From NCBI RefSeq assembly GCF_000002995.4, contig NW_025062479.1, positions 398,501 through 462,500 of the forward strand: 64,000 nt of DNA, given 5' to 3'. The notes under the pieces are model-generated. The model searched no databases and was not told where the DNA came from. It saw only the letters and a program-made list of their open reading frames with translations. The translations under genes were made by a program, and so were the position numbers. Shown here piece by piece: positions 38,278-51,278 of the stretch. Position 1 is the stretch's first letter. Each line of letters begins with the position of its first letter. This DNA is from Brugia malayi. Taxonomy: Eukaryota; Nematoda; Chromadorea; Rhabditida; Onchocercidae.

Positions 38278-41200
38278 ATGGATTTTTCTCCGAATTCACC
38301 GCTAGCAAATCGTACTACTAACAGTAATAATCACTCCGAAATCGAAAAACGACGTCGTGAACGGATGAATGAATTGATGGGACAACTGGCTGCACTAATA
38401 CCGTCAACATTTTGTCGGAAACTTGATAAACTTTCCCTACTGCGACTTGCACTTGATCATATTAGCACAATGAGTATGAATATTTCAATTGTAACTGAAA
38501 AAAAAAAACTGAAAAACTTTTATTCATCCTATCTATCTCTTTTCTGTAAGAATCAAAGAACATGAAACGTAAGAAATTTGAGTGAAGGAAGGAATTCAAA
38601 GAATATCGTAAACTAGAAATACAAGATCAAATAGATATTTTAGTTTTTTCAGGAACATCGAATGATAAAGAAATGAATTATGATTGTTGCACGAAGCATG
38701 TTACTATAAGCGATTTGCTAACTCTTCTCAAAAATGTTTGAAATTATTGTTCATAGGCATACTCAATCTTACTAGAAGCTTGTAAACATTAGGATCGAAA
38801 TGTCTTCATATCGCTAGTAGCAAATCGTTTCATCGAAACTTTTTCACTGACTTTTTGCAGGTTGTACAAGTAAAACTCCTTTCACTTTTATTTACGAGAA
38901 ATTAATTGAAATTGTTTTCAGAATGTTGAGCACTTTATGGCTGTCGTTGATGTATCATCCGGGAAAATTTTGTACGCTTCCGATGAAATACGTAAATTTT
39001 TGGGAGACGATGTTTTGGCTCGGTATTATTTATAGCTATGAATATTCACTGTTAAATTAGTTACTAGGTGAAACAAAATAATACATTCCACGTATTTTGT
39101 CTTAGTAATTTAATATTTTCCCTTATTCACTTAGTATTTTTTTAATATGATTGATTGACGTCCGTAAATGAATGGGTTGGACGAAATTTTGATCCTTGCA
39201 GAAATTTGGTCGAACAGATTTAATAAGAAAACTTAGGAATGTAATTTTCACTTTAAACTTGATTTAATTTTTCATACAAAATTTATTTTAATATTCACAC
39301 AAGAAAGACGCACCATTTTTATGTCCATTAATGTTTCGGATGCTTTTTGAAAATCTCAGAACCTGATCTTAAATCTGTATCTTAGGACTTAAATATTACT
39401 CAGGTGATTCACCTAATCTATTCCGCATTGCTTTCTACTTATACTTTTACTACTGTTAATATTATACATTAGTGTTCTTATTGTTACAGCTATTATTTTA
39501 TTATTATTTATTGTTATCTATTATCTTAATTGACTGATGTTATGTTACCTTCAATGGTTAATCAGAAATTGGTATGAAATGTTACACCCCGTAGATGCGG
39601 CTATTTTCAAAAAGGAAACCAGTATGGAGCGGAATGAAAATGTCAACGCCAGCGATTCAGGTCTAATTCAAGTGTTAAAAATAATTGTTGAAGTTAAAAT
39701 ATTCATTCACCATTCTGTTAATAAATTATCCATTTTTTGCTAAGCTATAAAATGCTTTTTGCTTATTGTTTGTTAGAGAAAATGCATAATCTTATAATAA
39801 GCCACTTATTTTTCATACTAAATTCAGTTTGTGAAACAGTAAGTTCGAGTACAGGATATTACAAGTCGAAAACAGAATGGAACCTGGGCTTGAAGCGCTC
39901 ATTCCCATGTCGTCTGCGGGTCCGTAATTCAAAGTATGCTACTGTCACTTCTTTTCAATTTCCTACATGAAGAAATTTTGGATGATAGGATGATGCTTTA
40001 AAATTCCGCTTGAGTGGAAACTAATGACAAAAACTATTACAGAGGTTTGGATCAGTTCGAACATAATTACGAATATTTCCACTGTTACGGTTCACTACGT
40101 CATACTGACAAACCAATTCTGGTCATGCTACTCATCAAACTATTTTTTTCGGGTAAATAAACAGTATTTTGAGAAAGAAAACAGAAACTAAAACTTGAAA
40201 ATACTGAAAAAAGCCAGGTCTTGGAAATTCACTTTAAACTGAAATCGTTCATGGTTCGTTGAACGTTGGAAATTTTCTAATGATAAGATTGCTGTGTCTG
40301 TCAGATTTAATTTACATTTCTTTACAGGTGTAGAAGAGCAGTTTCAGATAACTATAACACCAAACGGTCAGATCATCCGTTGCGGTTCTGGGTATGCAAT
40401 TCCACAGCTTTGTGAGCTTAAAATTTTCGTTGAGATCTGATAACTTTGCCGCGATGATCACAAACACATTACTTCTATAAATGTACAAGCTTCAATTATA
40501 CATCCACTTACAAACGTACCACTACTGTTTAGATTGCCAATCATCCTAAAACATCTTCCACAAGACCTTACTGGATGTTATTATTACGATCTTATCCATG
40601 AGGGCGATCTACTTGACGTTGCATATCATCATAAACAAGGTTTTTAATTCTTTATCTACTTCATAATGTCATTTAAGTTAACAGCCTTAAAAATTCATCA
40701 AAAATTAATGAGAGCCAGCATGAACTGACTTTTAATAACGAATATTATTTATAAAACGCTAAAATATGCAAATAATAATGTTTTTAGCTACCAAAGTTAC
40801 TGTCTTACTGTCATGTTATAGTGGATAAAAGTGAAATGAGCAATAAAAGAGAATGATTAATACCAGGTCCTGAAAAGGAAGATGACTACATTAAAGCTTA
40901 TGTACTCTATTACCTTCAAACATGTTTGTAATAACCCTCTTAAAAAATAATTACAGTAATAAGTCGGCGTGATACAAGGGAAACGAGTTACAGAATCAGG
41001 GCGATGAATAAACAGTGCGTCAAAGTTAATGCTACTTGGATACCGTTTACGAATCCATGGAATCTTAAAACTCAGTTCATCGCCATTAATCATCGAAGCA
41101 AGTGAGTTATTTTCTGACTTTATTAACAAAATCATCGACGTTATCACTCACTTGCTGGTAACATAGGCAAACAACTAGTTATAAACCAGAACACGAGATG

Positions 41201-41621
41201 CATCCCTACTCAAATAAAACTATAATGTTTTTAAAGTACATAAAAGATTTGCAGTTCACTAAGATGCGATGAGGAATCAAGCCCGGAACAAAGTGTCCTA
41301 AGGCAACTGCTATCAAATAACCGGTCGCAGAGGAATTACCAAGGTATGATATTTCATGCATTTATAAAATTCATGCAATCTCGCAAATCAGCGTTAAGTT
41401 TTAGAATGAATGATGTTAATTTCCTTCTATTAATCCAACTCTTTCGTTCGACCATTAAAAACGATCAAAAAATCTCAGATGTCTTAGGAGTCTAATTCTT
41501 CATTTAGTTAGGAAACCAGGTTACCCACAAACTTTTATATTTGATATTTATAGAAACAATACCTGAATTAACAGTTTTTGGTACCGCTCGACTGGGAGAA
41601 TCTGTTGCTGAAACATCATGA
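38278..41621 (+). CDS. cyc: CYCLE/BMAL-like bHLH-PAS transcription factor
   Basis: This is a class II bHLH-PAS factor. Family members dimerise with CLOCK-type or other class I partners and bind E-boxes. Eleven exons (38278-38473, 38653-38735, 38922-39022, 39566-39660, 39828-39933, 40043-40152, 40328-40391, 40533-40639, 40957-41101, 41255-41343, 41554-41621) join with no phase conflict to 387 residues. The bHLH (about 18-67) has HSEIEKRRR, with His19, Glu23 and Arg27 placed to read CACGTG, and helix 2 begins RKLDKL as in BMAL/CYC, whereas ARNT/AHA-1 has RKPDKL. PAS-A runs from about 92 (FMAVVDVSSGKILYAS) through NWYEMLHPVD to a RSFPCRLR strand. PAS-B includes LPQDLTGCYYYDLIHEGDL and FTNPWN, both close to CYC/BMAL. 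The protein ends about 45 residues past PAS-B, near Drosophila CYC length (413), without the BMAL1 activation tail. An upstream exon is possible. AATAAA follows at 41711. Confidence 0.85.
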
Positions 41622-41710
41622 TGCGACACATCATTGTTAATATTTGTAAATTTACTAACCAGACCATTTACCATCCATATTTTTTATTTCTTGAGTATTA
41701 CATCTCTGTG

Positions 41711-41716
41711 AATAAA
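41711..41716 (+). terminator. Polyadenylation signal of the cyc-like gene
   Basis: AATAAA lies 90 nt after the stop codon, in the short convergent gap before the syntaxin gene. Confidence 0.65.
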
Positions 41717-42193
41717 AACTCGCCATTTTGATTAATAACTTTAATAATGAACACATTTATACCGCCAAGCAAGATACTAGAGCTGTTTTCACTGAAAAAT
41801 ACTGGGGAAGAAGTGTAGTTTAACAAATATACATGATAAGCGAATAATAATAATCACAACAAAAATTTTCATATAATGAAATAAGGCTCAATGAAAGAAA
41901 TGAAATTCCAACTGACGATAAAATAGGCACCATAAATGCAATAAATGCTTGATGTAAATATTACAAATTTAAATCTCAAAGTCCGACTACAAATATCCTA
42001 AATTTAGATCCCAAATTTTGACCGAAATTCGACAAGAAAATTTAAAATTGGGGTAAGCTACGCTATCTAAAGAAAACATGAAGTTAAATTTCCATAAAAA
42101 TAAAGAACGAATCAATGGTGTGGCAGTGATTTATACAGTCAGTAGTGAAAATTTTAAGATAAGAAATGATGGCACACAGAGATCTTTGCTTTT

Positions 42194-44664
42194 TCAACGA
42201 CAGAGAAATGGTACATAAAAGCAAAACAGCATCGTCCCCACACAAAATATGAAGATTATGCAAACGATGATCAGTATTAGTAAGCACATTTTTTTCTGAA
42301 ATGCATGAAATAGGTAACATACATTTTGAAATTGAAATGAGCAAGAAGAGAATAAAATCTCAATTTTCCGAAGAAAATTTTTCAAATCTATGATCTAAAA
42401 AATTGCAACAGTTAAATGAACAACCTTCCGGACATTTGCCCTCATATTTTTAGCTTTGATCATGTTCATGTGAGCCTTCTGCGCATACTCCACAGCACTT
42501 TCAACATTTCGCTCTATATTGTTTAGCATTTCACTCTGCAAAAAAATAAATAATTAAGCAAAGAAATTTTTTAGGATCCACAATTTTTAAATAAATTTTA
42601 CGTAATAATATGTCACAACACCTGACTCTGGATGAGAGTTGTTAATTCGACAAACAGGCCATACAACTCCTTTATACTGCTTTCTAATTTCACAATATCA
42701 TCACGACGTGTCTTTACTTCATCATATAGAGCTTTCTTATCCCGTTCCGCTAACAACAGCTATAAATGAGTAAAATAGTAGTTCAATTAACACACAGGAA
42801 AAACATCCTCATTTATTTGCAAACACAATTTACACCATAACATATTTCAACAAAAGATAAAATTCACAAAAGAAGAAAAAGCTAACCCCTTTTGTATGCT
42901 CAAATAAAGTTCCTTTTTCGATGATCGCTTCAATATCTTCTTCATTCACTGCGTTACCAGCTAACGGTAATATTATTTAAGACGTTATAATCTTTCAACA
43001 TTATAGTGAATTGAAGATAAACTTGCATTTAAATAAGCTAACTAAACTAATCTGTCATAGATATACAGAAAATTTGTCTTAGATATAAAAGTGAATTAAC
43101 TGATAACATAGCAAAGCAAACAATTTCTAAACGCTGCAGTATCTTCGTGTGTACTACAGCGAAACATAACCAATAAAGAAAAAGAATAGAAGCATACAAA
43201 TTTTCAAGTACGACTGAATTTTTCGTTTGCATTTATCTTTGTATATTAATTGTTCATCATTGAAAGCGATCAGTAGACCCTGCAGCCTTTTTGTTAGCGT
43301 CATCACCTTAAAACTTATATTACAATATAAAAAAAGGTCGAAGTATTATATTACTTCGGACTTTTCAAAACAATTAAAGATCAAAAATGTCATATTATAT
43401 CACCTGATTCTTTTTAATTCGTGCTTCGACGGTTTGAGCGCTTTCATCTGCTGCTTTATCGAATTGTCGTTCAATTTCGGCACTTATATCTCAATAAAAA
43501 CTTTAAAAACCATTTCAAATACGAAGTTAAGAGTAAAAAATGATTGTGTTTTACAAAAATCCATCATCTTTTAATTGATGGATGTACTTACTTTTAAGAG
43601 CAGCCTGAGTTTTATAAAGTATTGTTGTGTAAGAAGCCACTGCGTCATCTAATTGTATATTCATTTCTGCAATTCTTATTTCAGCTATTCTAATGATGAC
43701 AACATGTGAACTTAAAAATTAACTATTCTGCTCTTAAATCAGTTTCTTTAAGCCAAGTCCTACCAAAAATGGCCATACAATTTTCTACTCCAGAAATCCT
43801 AGCGTTGTTTTCTGCAGCTTCCATTTATTACTGAAGAAGCTTTCGAACTGGTCAGCAGAAAACTGTTTGCCTTAATCCGAGTTACACATATCAGATTTGG
43901 CTGTGAATCTAGGATTGGTCAGACTAGTCAATCAAACAATCCGTCATCCACGCCATCCATAGCAACAAAATCTATAAGATAAATGACATTTACCAGGATG
44001 ATCTCCTGGTTCCGCAATGATTTTGCAGTGCCAATCTTTTATTTCATCCAGTAACGTTTCCATCATATTCATATCATTTACCAATTCATCCACGTGCGTT
44101 AGAAACTTAAAATATGCGATAATAATTGAAAATAAGGAGAATCGTCCGTATATTTCCATGGAGATGTAAGGAGCCTTTATGCAATTTATGCATTATCGGA
44201 AAGTACCAGAAGATATGATCAGTGGTTGAAATGATAAAAGAAAAAAAAAGGCAAAATTTTCATACCGTGTTGACCTTGCTGCTACTAACTTTATTTAACA
44301 AATTCGTTCTCTCGGACGTATCTGCCCATTTCTCCTCCAGTTGTTCCACCAAAGCCGACATCTCCTTCTTAGCATTCTGTGAACATCCCAAGCTTTCGTC
44401 TACTTCTACTTTTAAGTTTAATTTATTCAGAACTACAAACTAAGAAAAACATCACGACTACATTTAAGTGCAATCAGATTAAACCAAAATGACTGCTTAA
44501 CGACTACAATTCTTAAGCTCTTTGACGTACGTCACATGTCAGTTCTTATGGTTAGCTACGCCACATTATCACTAGAAAATAGTGCCAGTAATGAAAAATA
44601 AAAGCTATCGACATCAAACAACAAATCAACATACCTGCTGTAAGTCGGACAGCCTGTCTTTCAT
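42194..44664 (-). CDS. Plasma-membrane-type syntaxin (Qa-SNARE)
   Basis: This t-SNARE for vesicle fusion belongs to the syntaxin 1-4 family. About ten exons join to 288 residues, the usual length, starting MKDRLSDLQQ (ATG 44662-44664). The N-terminal half forms an Habc-like three-helix bundle (HVDELVNDMNMMETLLDEI; then RIKKNQVMTLTKRLQ, matching the RIRKTQ...L helix of syntaxin 1). The SNARE motif (about 185-245) includes IVKLESSIKELYGLFVEL and SEMLNNIERNVESAVEYA. The zero-layer Gln is Q218 in QSQSE. A last exon of about 33 residues begins with a basic KK and supplies a hydrophobic anchor with a very short lumenal end, stop 42194-42196. Two acceptors near 43.68 kb are both in frame, differing by six residues, and I favour the nearer TTGCAG. 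It has lower identity to syntaxin 1 than expected for an unc-64 ortholog, so a SYX-2/3/4-like paralog is more likely. Confidence 0.92.
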
Positions 44665-47600
44665 ATTTGGTATTCCAGATCAGTTCAATTCAATCTTTAA
44701 CATTATCAACAATGAAATCAATTTAATTATGATAGTACCATGAGCACTGACATCCACAGAATTTAAAGATGTTGTGTAATATGCCTTTTGACGACTGACA
44801 ACATTTATGATATTCGGACGAGAGATACAAGCAACGAGAGAGAAGTTCGGTGGGAATCCGGAGGAGAAGTTCGAATCCTCCTCAGCAAATCCCAAAAAAC
44901 TTCCTAACAAGTAATACTTGTTGCTGACACCTCAACCACCAAGCAACAGTGTTCAAATCGCCACCGTATCACTGCCTCGTTCACTCTTCTATTTTCACAA
45001 TTACTTCCCGTTGGAAGGGACATTTTCCCTCCTAAGATCCGTCAGGGTATTTCAGGTGGAGTATTTTCTCTCTAGGTAAGATTAGTCGGTTTTCATGGGA
45101 GCTGAGCGAATTGTTCTGAAAGAGAGCTTTCATCAGAATGGAAGTTAATTACTCGTAAAGATGAACAACAGAGTAGCATGGAGCTGAAACTGGAAAAGGG
45201 AAAATTCAGTAATGGAAAGTTTGCCGTCCAGGACATGCACTGGTGTATTACGGAAAAGATTGCTTCACTTCCGGAATGACCCAATATTTGAGAAAGGTAG
45301 TAAGAAACCAGGGACAAAGATATCCGCTCTTCTTTCCCTCTCTTTTTACTCAACAGCTTGACAAGTTTAAGTTTGAAAATTAAATGAAATGGATGGATTG
45401 ATTTTCAGGTGTCCTTATTTGTGAGCACTTTCCTTGTCAGTTACTTGATAATATAAACGCTGAATCATTGTAATAGTTTATAGCACTCGATTTAAAGGTA
45501 TATCTTTGAAAACTTTTTTTCATTTTATTTGTTTTTTTCTTTTTTTCGGTTCTCATAATGGTATTCTATAGCATTATGAAAGTTGCCGTCATGGATATAT
45601 TTATGTTCCTTGTCGATATTAGATGTTTTGAATATATGTCGTGTCTTTTTTTTATTACACAATGATACTTCTATTGACAATTGAACATGTTGAAAATTGA
45701 AGGATGAAGAAGAGCAGAAGGATGAAATCGTGAACAGCTTTAGGAAAAGCAAAAGCAAACCTTCATTGGTAACGAAGGAAGGAAATGGAAAAGGAGGACA
45801 AAAAGGAAAGTTGTTTCGTTTAACAGAAGAAAGGATAGAAAATAAAATAACAACGAGAAAAAAAAAAAACAGACAAGAGTGAAAAGGTAGTTGAAAAGAT
45901 GTAAATGAGAATCATCTTCAGAAAGAAAGCTTCAGGCAGTAAGAGGAGAACGATCGTATGTACAGTGTAATGAAACTTTGTACCATTGTTCAGTTTTCGA
46001 CTGCAAAAGGTGGAGGAGAAAAACATATGAGGAATCTGCTGTATTGGTAATACTTTTCGTCCTCTCTACTCGGTCTTTCTTATTATTGAATTTTCTGGAT
46101 CAATTACAAATTCCATCAACACATTTGAGTATTGTTAATCGTGCATAATGTGGAACCAAATATTTTCATATTAAAAAAATATTTTTGAGTAATTTTTAAA
46201 CGAGCATATCATCTTACGACAAGAAAAGCAATTTTGTGCTACTAGGATTCGGTAAAGTACATCACTATAATTGGTGTGAAATATTCTCGAGCTTAAAAAG
46301 TTTATCTTAGAATTTGTTTCACAGTAAAATGCACTCCTAATTCTTCGTATGAAAGTTTGTGGAGCATAAAGAGAAGAAATAAGCCTTTTTGATCTCAATT
46401 ATATGAAAATAAAGTTATGCTATTCCATATATATGTAAAGTTTTCCACTCATTGCTTTTCTTGTATTCTCCAAGTTAAAAAAAAAAACTTATAGATTGAG
46501 GTTCAAAACCAAATTCGCTGAACTGATGAAATGATGGACTGAATTAATGAAAGCGAGGAATAATTCAAATTATTAATAAAGACGGATTTTTATAATGAAG
46601 CGAATAAATTGGATCAAATCTTTGATTGCAAGGCCTAGAACTATCCACCTCATAAATACGCTTCAATGAAATATTTAGTTCATCAAAACAACAAAAATGT
46701 TTTATTCTAGACAGCTTCGAAATTCTCTGATTCATCATTCCAATACATCAACATAGCCTTGTTGCTTTGTATTGATTTCGCACATTCTACAAGTAATCAA
46801 CACTTAAGGAAATAATTAAAATTCGAGAAGTTAGTAGCAATTTCATGAGATTTATAGAACTTAGATTAAGCAGAAACATGAAATTTAAGGAATTTTTTTT
46901 TCCAAAGAATCATTTAAAATCTGTGTTCCAGATTCATTTTAAGCGAAATTTTATTGCTTGGACGTAAAATATTCAGAAAAAAAAAAAAAAAAAAAGAAAA
47001 AGCGAAGCAATTGCGAGAGTCTATCTATAGATTGCATAGTACAGGTGTATGAAGCAGAAGATAAACTTAAAGAATTTCGCAGTTAGAAGGGAAAAGCGTG
47101 GGCTACAATTTGCTCAGTTGAAGAAAATGTGAGAGCAAAGCAGAAAATGAAGAAAGTAGCATTGCTGGAGCAGTTGGTGGTAAGTTGGAAGAATATTCAC
47201 GATGTGAAGTAGTAGCATCTGCAGGTGTGCTTAACGAATGCTGTTGAGTTTACTGCTTACATTCTGAAATCTGTCTTTTCTCTGAAGTTAAAAGTGACAG
47301 TTTCCGTTAGTGAGAGAAAGAGAAGGAATATATCTTAGAAAGGGGAAAATCAACACTGATGTAAAAAGCAGAGAAGAGGAGAAGATCGGGATGTAAGGAT
47401 GAACAGAACTCTTTGATGATGAAGCAGTTAGAAGAAATATAAATTAGTTTAGGCTATCATAGTTAAAGCTTGCTTATAACAGATAGCCATCTTATCCTTA
47501 CCAAAATGCATAACCGATTATTTTTTAAATTAAATTTTGATATAAAGCTTACCAAAGTTTCCTTTCCTCCATTATTTCATCCACCAAATGATTCGTCCAC

Positions 47601-49335
47601 ATTTACCATCTCCTTTTCATTTATCGTTTGATTCTCATCACTTCCTTATGTAAATCAATGGAATATTCTGTGATGTTCGATGTGTTCATTTCTTTTTTAT
47701 TATTGTCAGGCAATCTTGAAAGAAACATTTTCAGTCTTTTCAATTTTTTTTTTCTTTTTTGAAAGACAGATCTTTTCAATTTTTGAAATCACAGATTCTT
47801 AAAATATCATATACGACACTTTCCACAGGGTGATAATTAATAATTAAGATAAAAAAATTAAACAGTTCTGTACTATTTATTTGTAATATAATTGTACACC
47901 CATATAAAAGATTTTTTGAATCAAATTTCGTTGTTTTGAATAGGAACCATGATTATTGGGTATTTTATTGTTTATTATAAATCAGCTTATATAAGTAGTA
48001 TAAATTATAAGACGATCTCTGAACAATTCGAACTTTCCTCTAATTTTCACATACAGTATTTAATACTAAAATTTATAAACCGATTTCTGATTGAAATATT
48101 TTTCCAAATACTGACGAGGCTAAATTTTCTTTCTTTTTCGATTGTATATATTATCGAAATTTTCATATCGTAAGCCAAATATCCGTACAAAAACTTTTGT
48201 TCTCAATCAAAATTTTAATAGAATACATCTTTAAGTAAAAAAAGATGCTTAATTATTGTTTTACTATACATCATAAGTGAATAGATTTGCGTTGTTCAAT
48301 TGTTATAAGCTATGAATATTCTGTTACTATTTATATTGAAAAATTTTCCACTTTCCTAAAATAATTTTCGACAAAATGTTTATATTTCTAGAGTATATTC
48401 AGCATCGAATGCAGGGATTTTCAGTTAAAAACTAATTAAGATTTTTATAGGGGTATCGGATTTAAAAATTTAATTTTTGCATCAGCTGTGGTAATAATTA
48501 GGACGGAGAAAGGGAAAGAGAAGAGCTCTGCTAGCAGTGATGGAAAAAGTTGTAATTATTGATGTTAAAATGTTAGACAAATTATCAGTTCATCTATTGG
48601 TCCGAGCTAGCCATGATACAAATATTGTTCGTTAGAGGCGTCAGTTGTTTTGTTTTTCACGTTATACTCGGCCCTGAAGAGTGAAGAGGTAGTTAAGAAC
48701 GATTTACCGATAAAACTTTATGTACCAACGATGCTACGTTGCTAGCTAAGATCTATGATTCTCAATTTTTTTCTTGTTTTCAATTTTTTTTTTCTACCAG
48801 CAATAAAAGAACCTTTCCTTTTTTTTTTTTTTGATATACTGGAATTATGCGAGAATAGAGCAAACATTAATTAATTTCAAACGAATGAAAAGCTTCAAAG
48901 ATGAGATTTTGTCCAAATATTTTAACTTAAATGAAAGATACAGATTCAAAATTTGTATCGTTCAGTTTTCTCGAATCTAAATTATGAATTTTACATTTGA
49001 CCATGAATGAAGTAAAAAATTTTAGAGCCAATATATAATAATTGAAGCATAGTAGTGCTGAAATTTTTTGAGGCTAAAGTTATTTGAATAAACTTTAACT
49101 TTGCTAAACTTAAAGTTTGTTCAGATTCTATATTCATTTATGTAATAAGTTTTCTAAGAGAAATTCAGAAATTAAGACATATTCTTCATAGATCTGCATA
49201 AATTATCAAGGATTTATGTTTAAATATAAATTATTTGATAGGACATAAACAAATCCGTTTTACTTCTTAAAAATAATAATCCTTCACGGATTAGCTTCCC
49301 TATTCAACCTGAAAGAATTACTTACAAATTGCAAT
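44665..49335. other. Long intergenic region upstream of troponin I and syntaxin
   Basis: No gene was recognised in 4.7 kb. The left part is upstream of the minus-strand syntaxin and the right part upstream of troponin I, so it may hold both promoters. Open frames are short and low in complexity. A tRNA-like T-arm sequence at about 44.86 kb was considered and rejected. Confidence 0.5.
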
Positions 49336-51278
49336 ATGGATATAAATGAATATAAGAGCAACGAAGTGCCTGAGTGTGACGATCGTCCACGATATGGAGG
49401 TCCTCTCGGCGAAGACGATGATTCCGTAAGTATATAAAATTGTTTTTAGCCTTTTTATAATTTATTATTTCTCCTGAATTTGATTACTTACTCTGCTCAA
49501 AAAAGTAAAAATTTTTAATTTGAAAATATCATTGGTTCTCAAAAATTAGTGAGTGAGTGAAAATTTTTGACGACAAAAACCAATTGTTTTGTTTTTGATT
49601 TATTATAAAAATCAATAATTGATTTCATTTCATTAAACTCAGCTATTACTGCAGGAGGCCAAACGTAAAGCGGAGGAGAGAGAAATGAAAAAAGCGGAAG
49701 TGCGTAAGCGCCTCGAAGAAGCTGGAAAGAAAAAGGCAAAAAAGGGTTTTCTGACTCCAGAAAGGAAGAAGAAACTTCGTGTGAGCTTCCTAAATTCACA
49801 TTTACAGTAATATTTCACAAAATTAACTGCTTGTAAGGCATTTTAAGTCAATTTCTATGATAAATGAAATTAATTAAAACTAAAATTGATGGAAATAACA
49901 AAAGATTGCTTGATTGCAGCATAAATTTTTAAAAATTCCAGAAGCTGCTTATGATGAAAGCAGCAGAAGATCTGAAACAGCAACAATTACTGAAAGAGCA
50001 AGAAAGGCAAAAAGTTCTTTCGCAACGTACAATACCATTACCAGATGTTGACAGCATCGAAGATCATGGTACACAAAATTGATTTTGTTGGTAAAAGCAA
50101 AATCATCGTCCATCAATTAATTACTTTTTCAGAAAATATCTATTAGTAGCAGGAAAACTAAACCATAAAAGTCATAAAAAAAATTTTTGTATTGAGAAAT
50201 GAACCTTTTCTGATTTGAAGAAGAAAAAAAAAGACTTTAAAATTTATTAGTGAATTCACTGATCTGAATAGGTAAACTGGAAGCAATTTACAATCAACTG
50301 TTTCAACATATGGTAAAGTTGGAAGAAGAAAAATACGATATTAACCAAGCAGTCATGGCTAAAGATGCTGAAGTATGAAAATTTTATTCGTTTAAAAAAT
50401 ACTTTGTATAAAGCAAAAAATTTAAAAACTTGATCTTATCATTCAAATTACCATTCCAAAAAGTATATGCTAGAAAGACTGAAACATTTTATCCGTTTTT
50501 CCAGATCAATGAACTTACAATTGCTGTCAATGATTTGCGAGGAAAATTCGTGAAACCAACACTCAAGAAAGTATCAAAATATGACAATAAGTATGATTTC
50601 AAAAAGATAATTTATTATGGGATGTCATACACCATAATTGGTCATTTTTCAAATCTGTTAATCCAGCATGAGATGAAATTCAATGATTTGTTTAGATTCA
50701 AGAAAATGGCTGGACAAAAAGAAGATAAACAGGACTTCCGAGCAAATCTTAAAGTGGTCAAAAAGGATAATGTCATCGATGATATCGTTAACAAAGTTCA
50801 TTCATTTTTTCTATTTGTAAAAGAAGACAAATAAATAATTCTTCATTGTAATGCTTAGCTGCATGAAGTTTGCCATATAAGATGCTCGTTTAATCGTGGA
50901 ATTTTTTTTTTTATCACATCATTTTAGCAAATGGCAAAAAAAACTGATAAGCCTGAATGGTCCAAAAAAGGTAGTGATAAAGGTGGTGCTGAAGCAGAGG
51001 AGAAGAAGCAGGAAGCACCAGTGGAGGAAGCTGCACCACCTGAAGAAGTTGCCGAAGAAGAAGGTGCTGAAGAAGCTGATGAAGGAGGTCAATCTTATTT
51101 TCCTTTTTTACCTTTGAAAAGAAAAAAATTATATGGTAATATTTGACAATCATTTATGAACTTTTGCAAAAAATTGAAACCTTACCTGGGAATTTTCCTA
51201 TATTACCTAAATTCTTTATACAAATTTTTAGATGAAGAAGCTGAAGAAGAAGAAGAGGAAGAGGAAGAGGAAGAGTGA
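49336..51278 (+). CDS. tni: Troponin I
   Basis: This is the inhibitory subunit of the muscle thin-filament troponin complex. Eight exons join in phase to about 278 residues. It begins [13 protein letters not shown]. Next is a charged helix ([15 protein letters not shown]) leading to [12 protein letters not shown], the troponin I N-terminal signature that binds troponin C/T. A long coiled-coil helix follows ([22 protein letters not shown]). Then come [19 protein letters not shown], the inhibitory/actin-binding region, and [11 protein letters not shown]. The C-terminus contains KPEWSKKG and a very acidic Glu/Ala tail ending in a run of Glu (stop 51276-51278), a feature of invertebrate troponin I. 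Two acceptors before exon 2 (near 49.645 and 49.656 kb) are both in frame and would add or omit four residues (LLLQ). C. elegans has four paralogs (unc-27, tni-1, tni-3, tni-4). I cannot say which this is. Confidence 0.95.

Noticed and set aside
38278..41621. Assigning this gene as AHA-1/ARNT
   Set aside because: RKLDKL instead of RKPDKL, the LPQDL and FTNPWN motifs in PAS-B, and the short end after PAS-B fit CYC/BMAL better. It still needs a phylogeny.
43227..43574. 115-codon plus-strand open frame
   Set aside because: It is antisense to phase-consistent syntaxin exons on the minus strand and is a shadow frame.
44790..44910. tRNA-like T-arm (GTTCGAATCC with a GAGG/CCTC pairing)
   Set aside because: I could not find a matching acceptor stem, D-arm or anticodon arm at the right distance, so it is probably chance.
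50430..50834. 134-codon open frame in troponin I
   Set aside because: It runs through an intron. Only two parts of it ([10 protein letters not shown]... and [10 protein letters not shown]...) are real troponin I exons.
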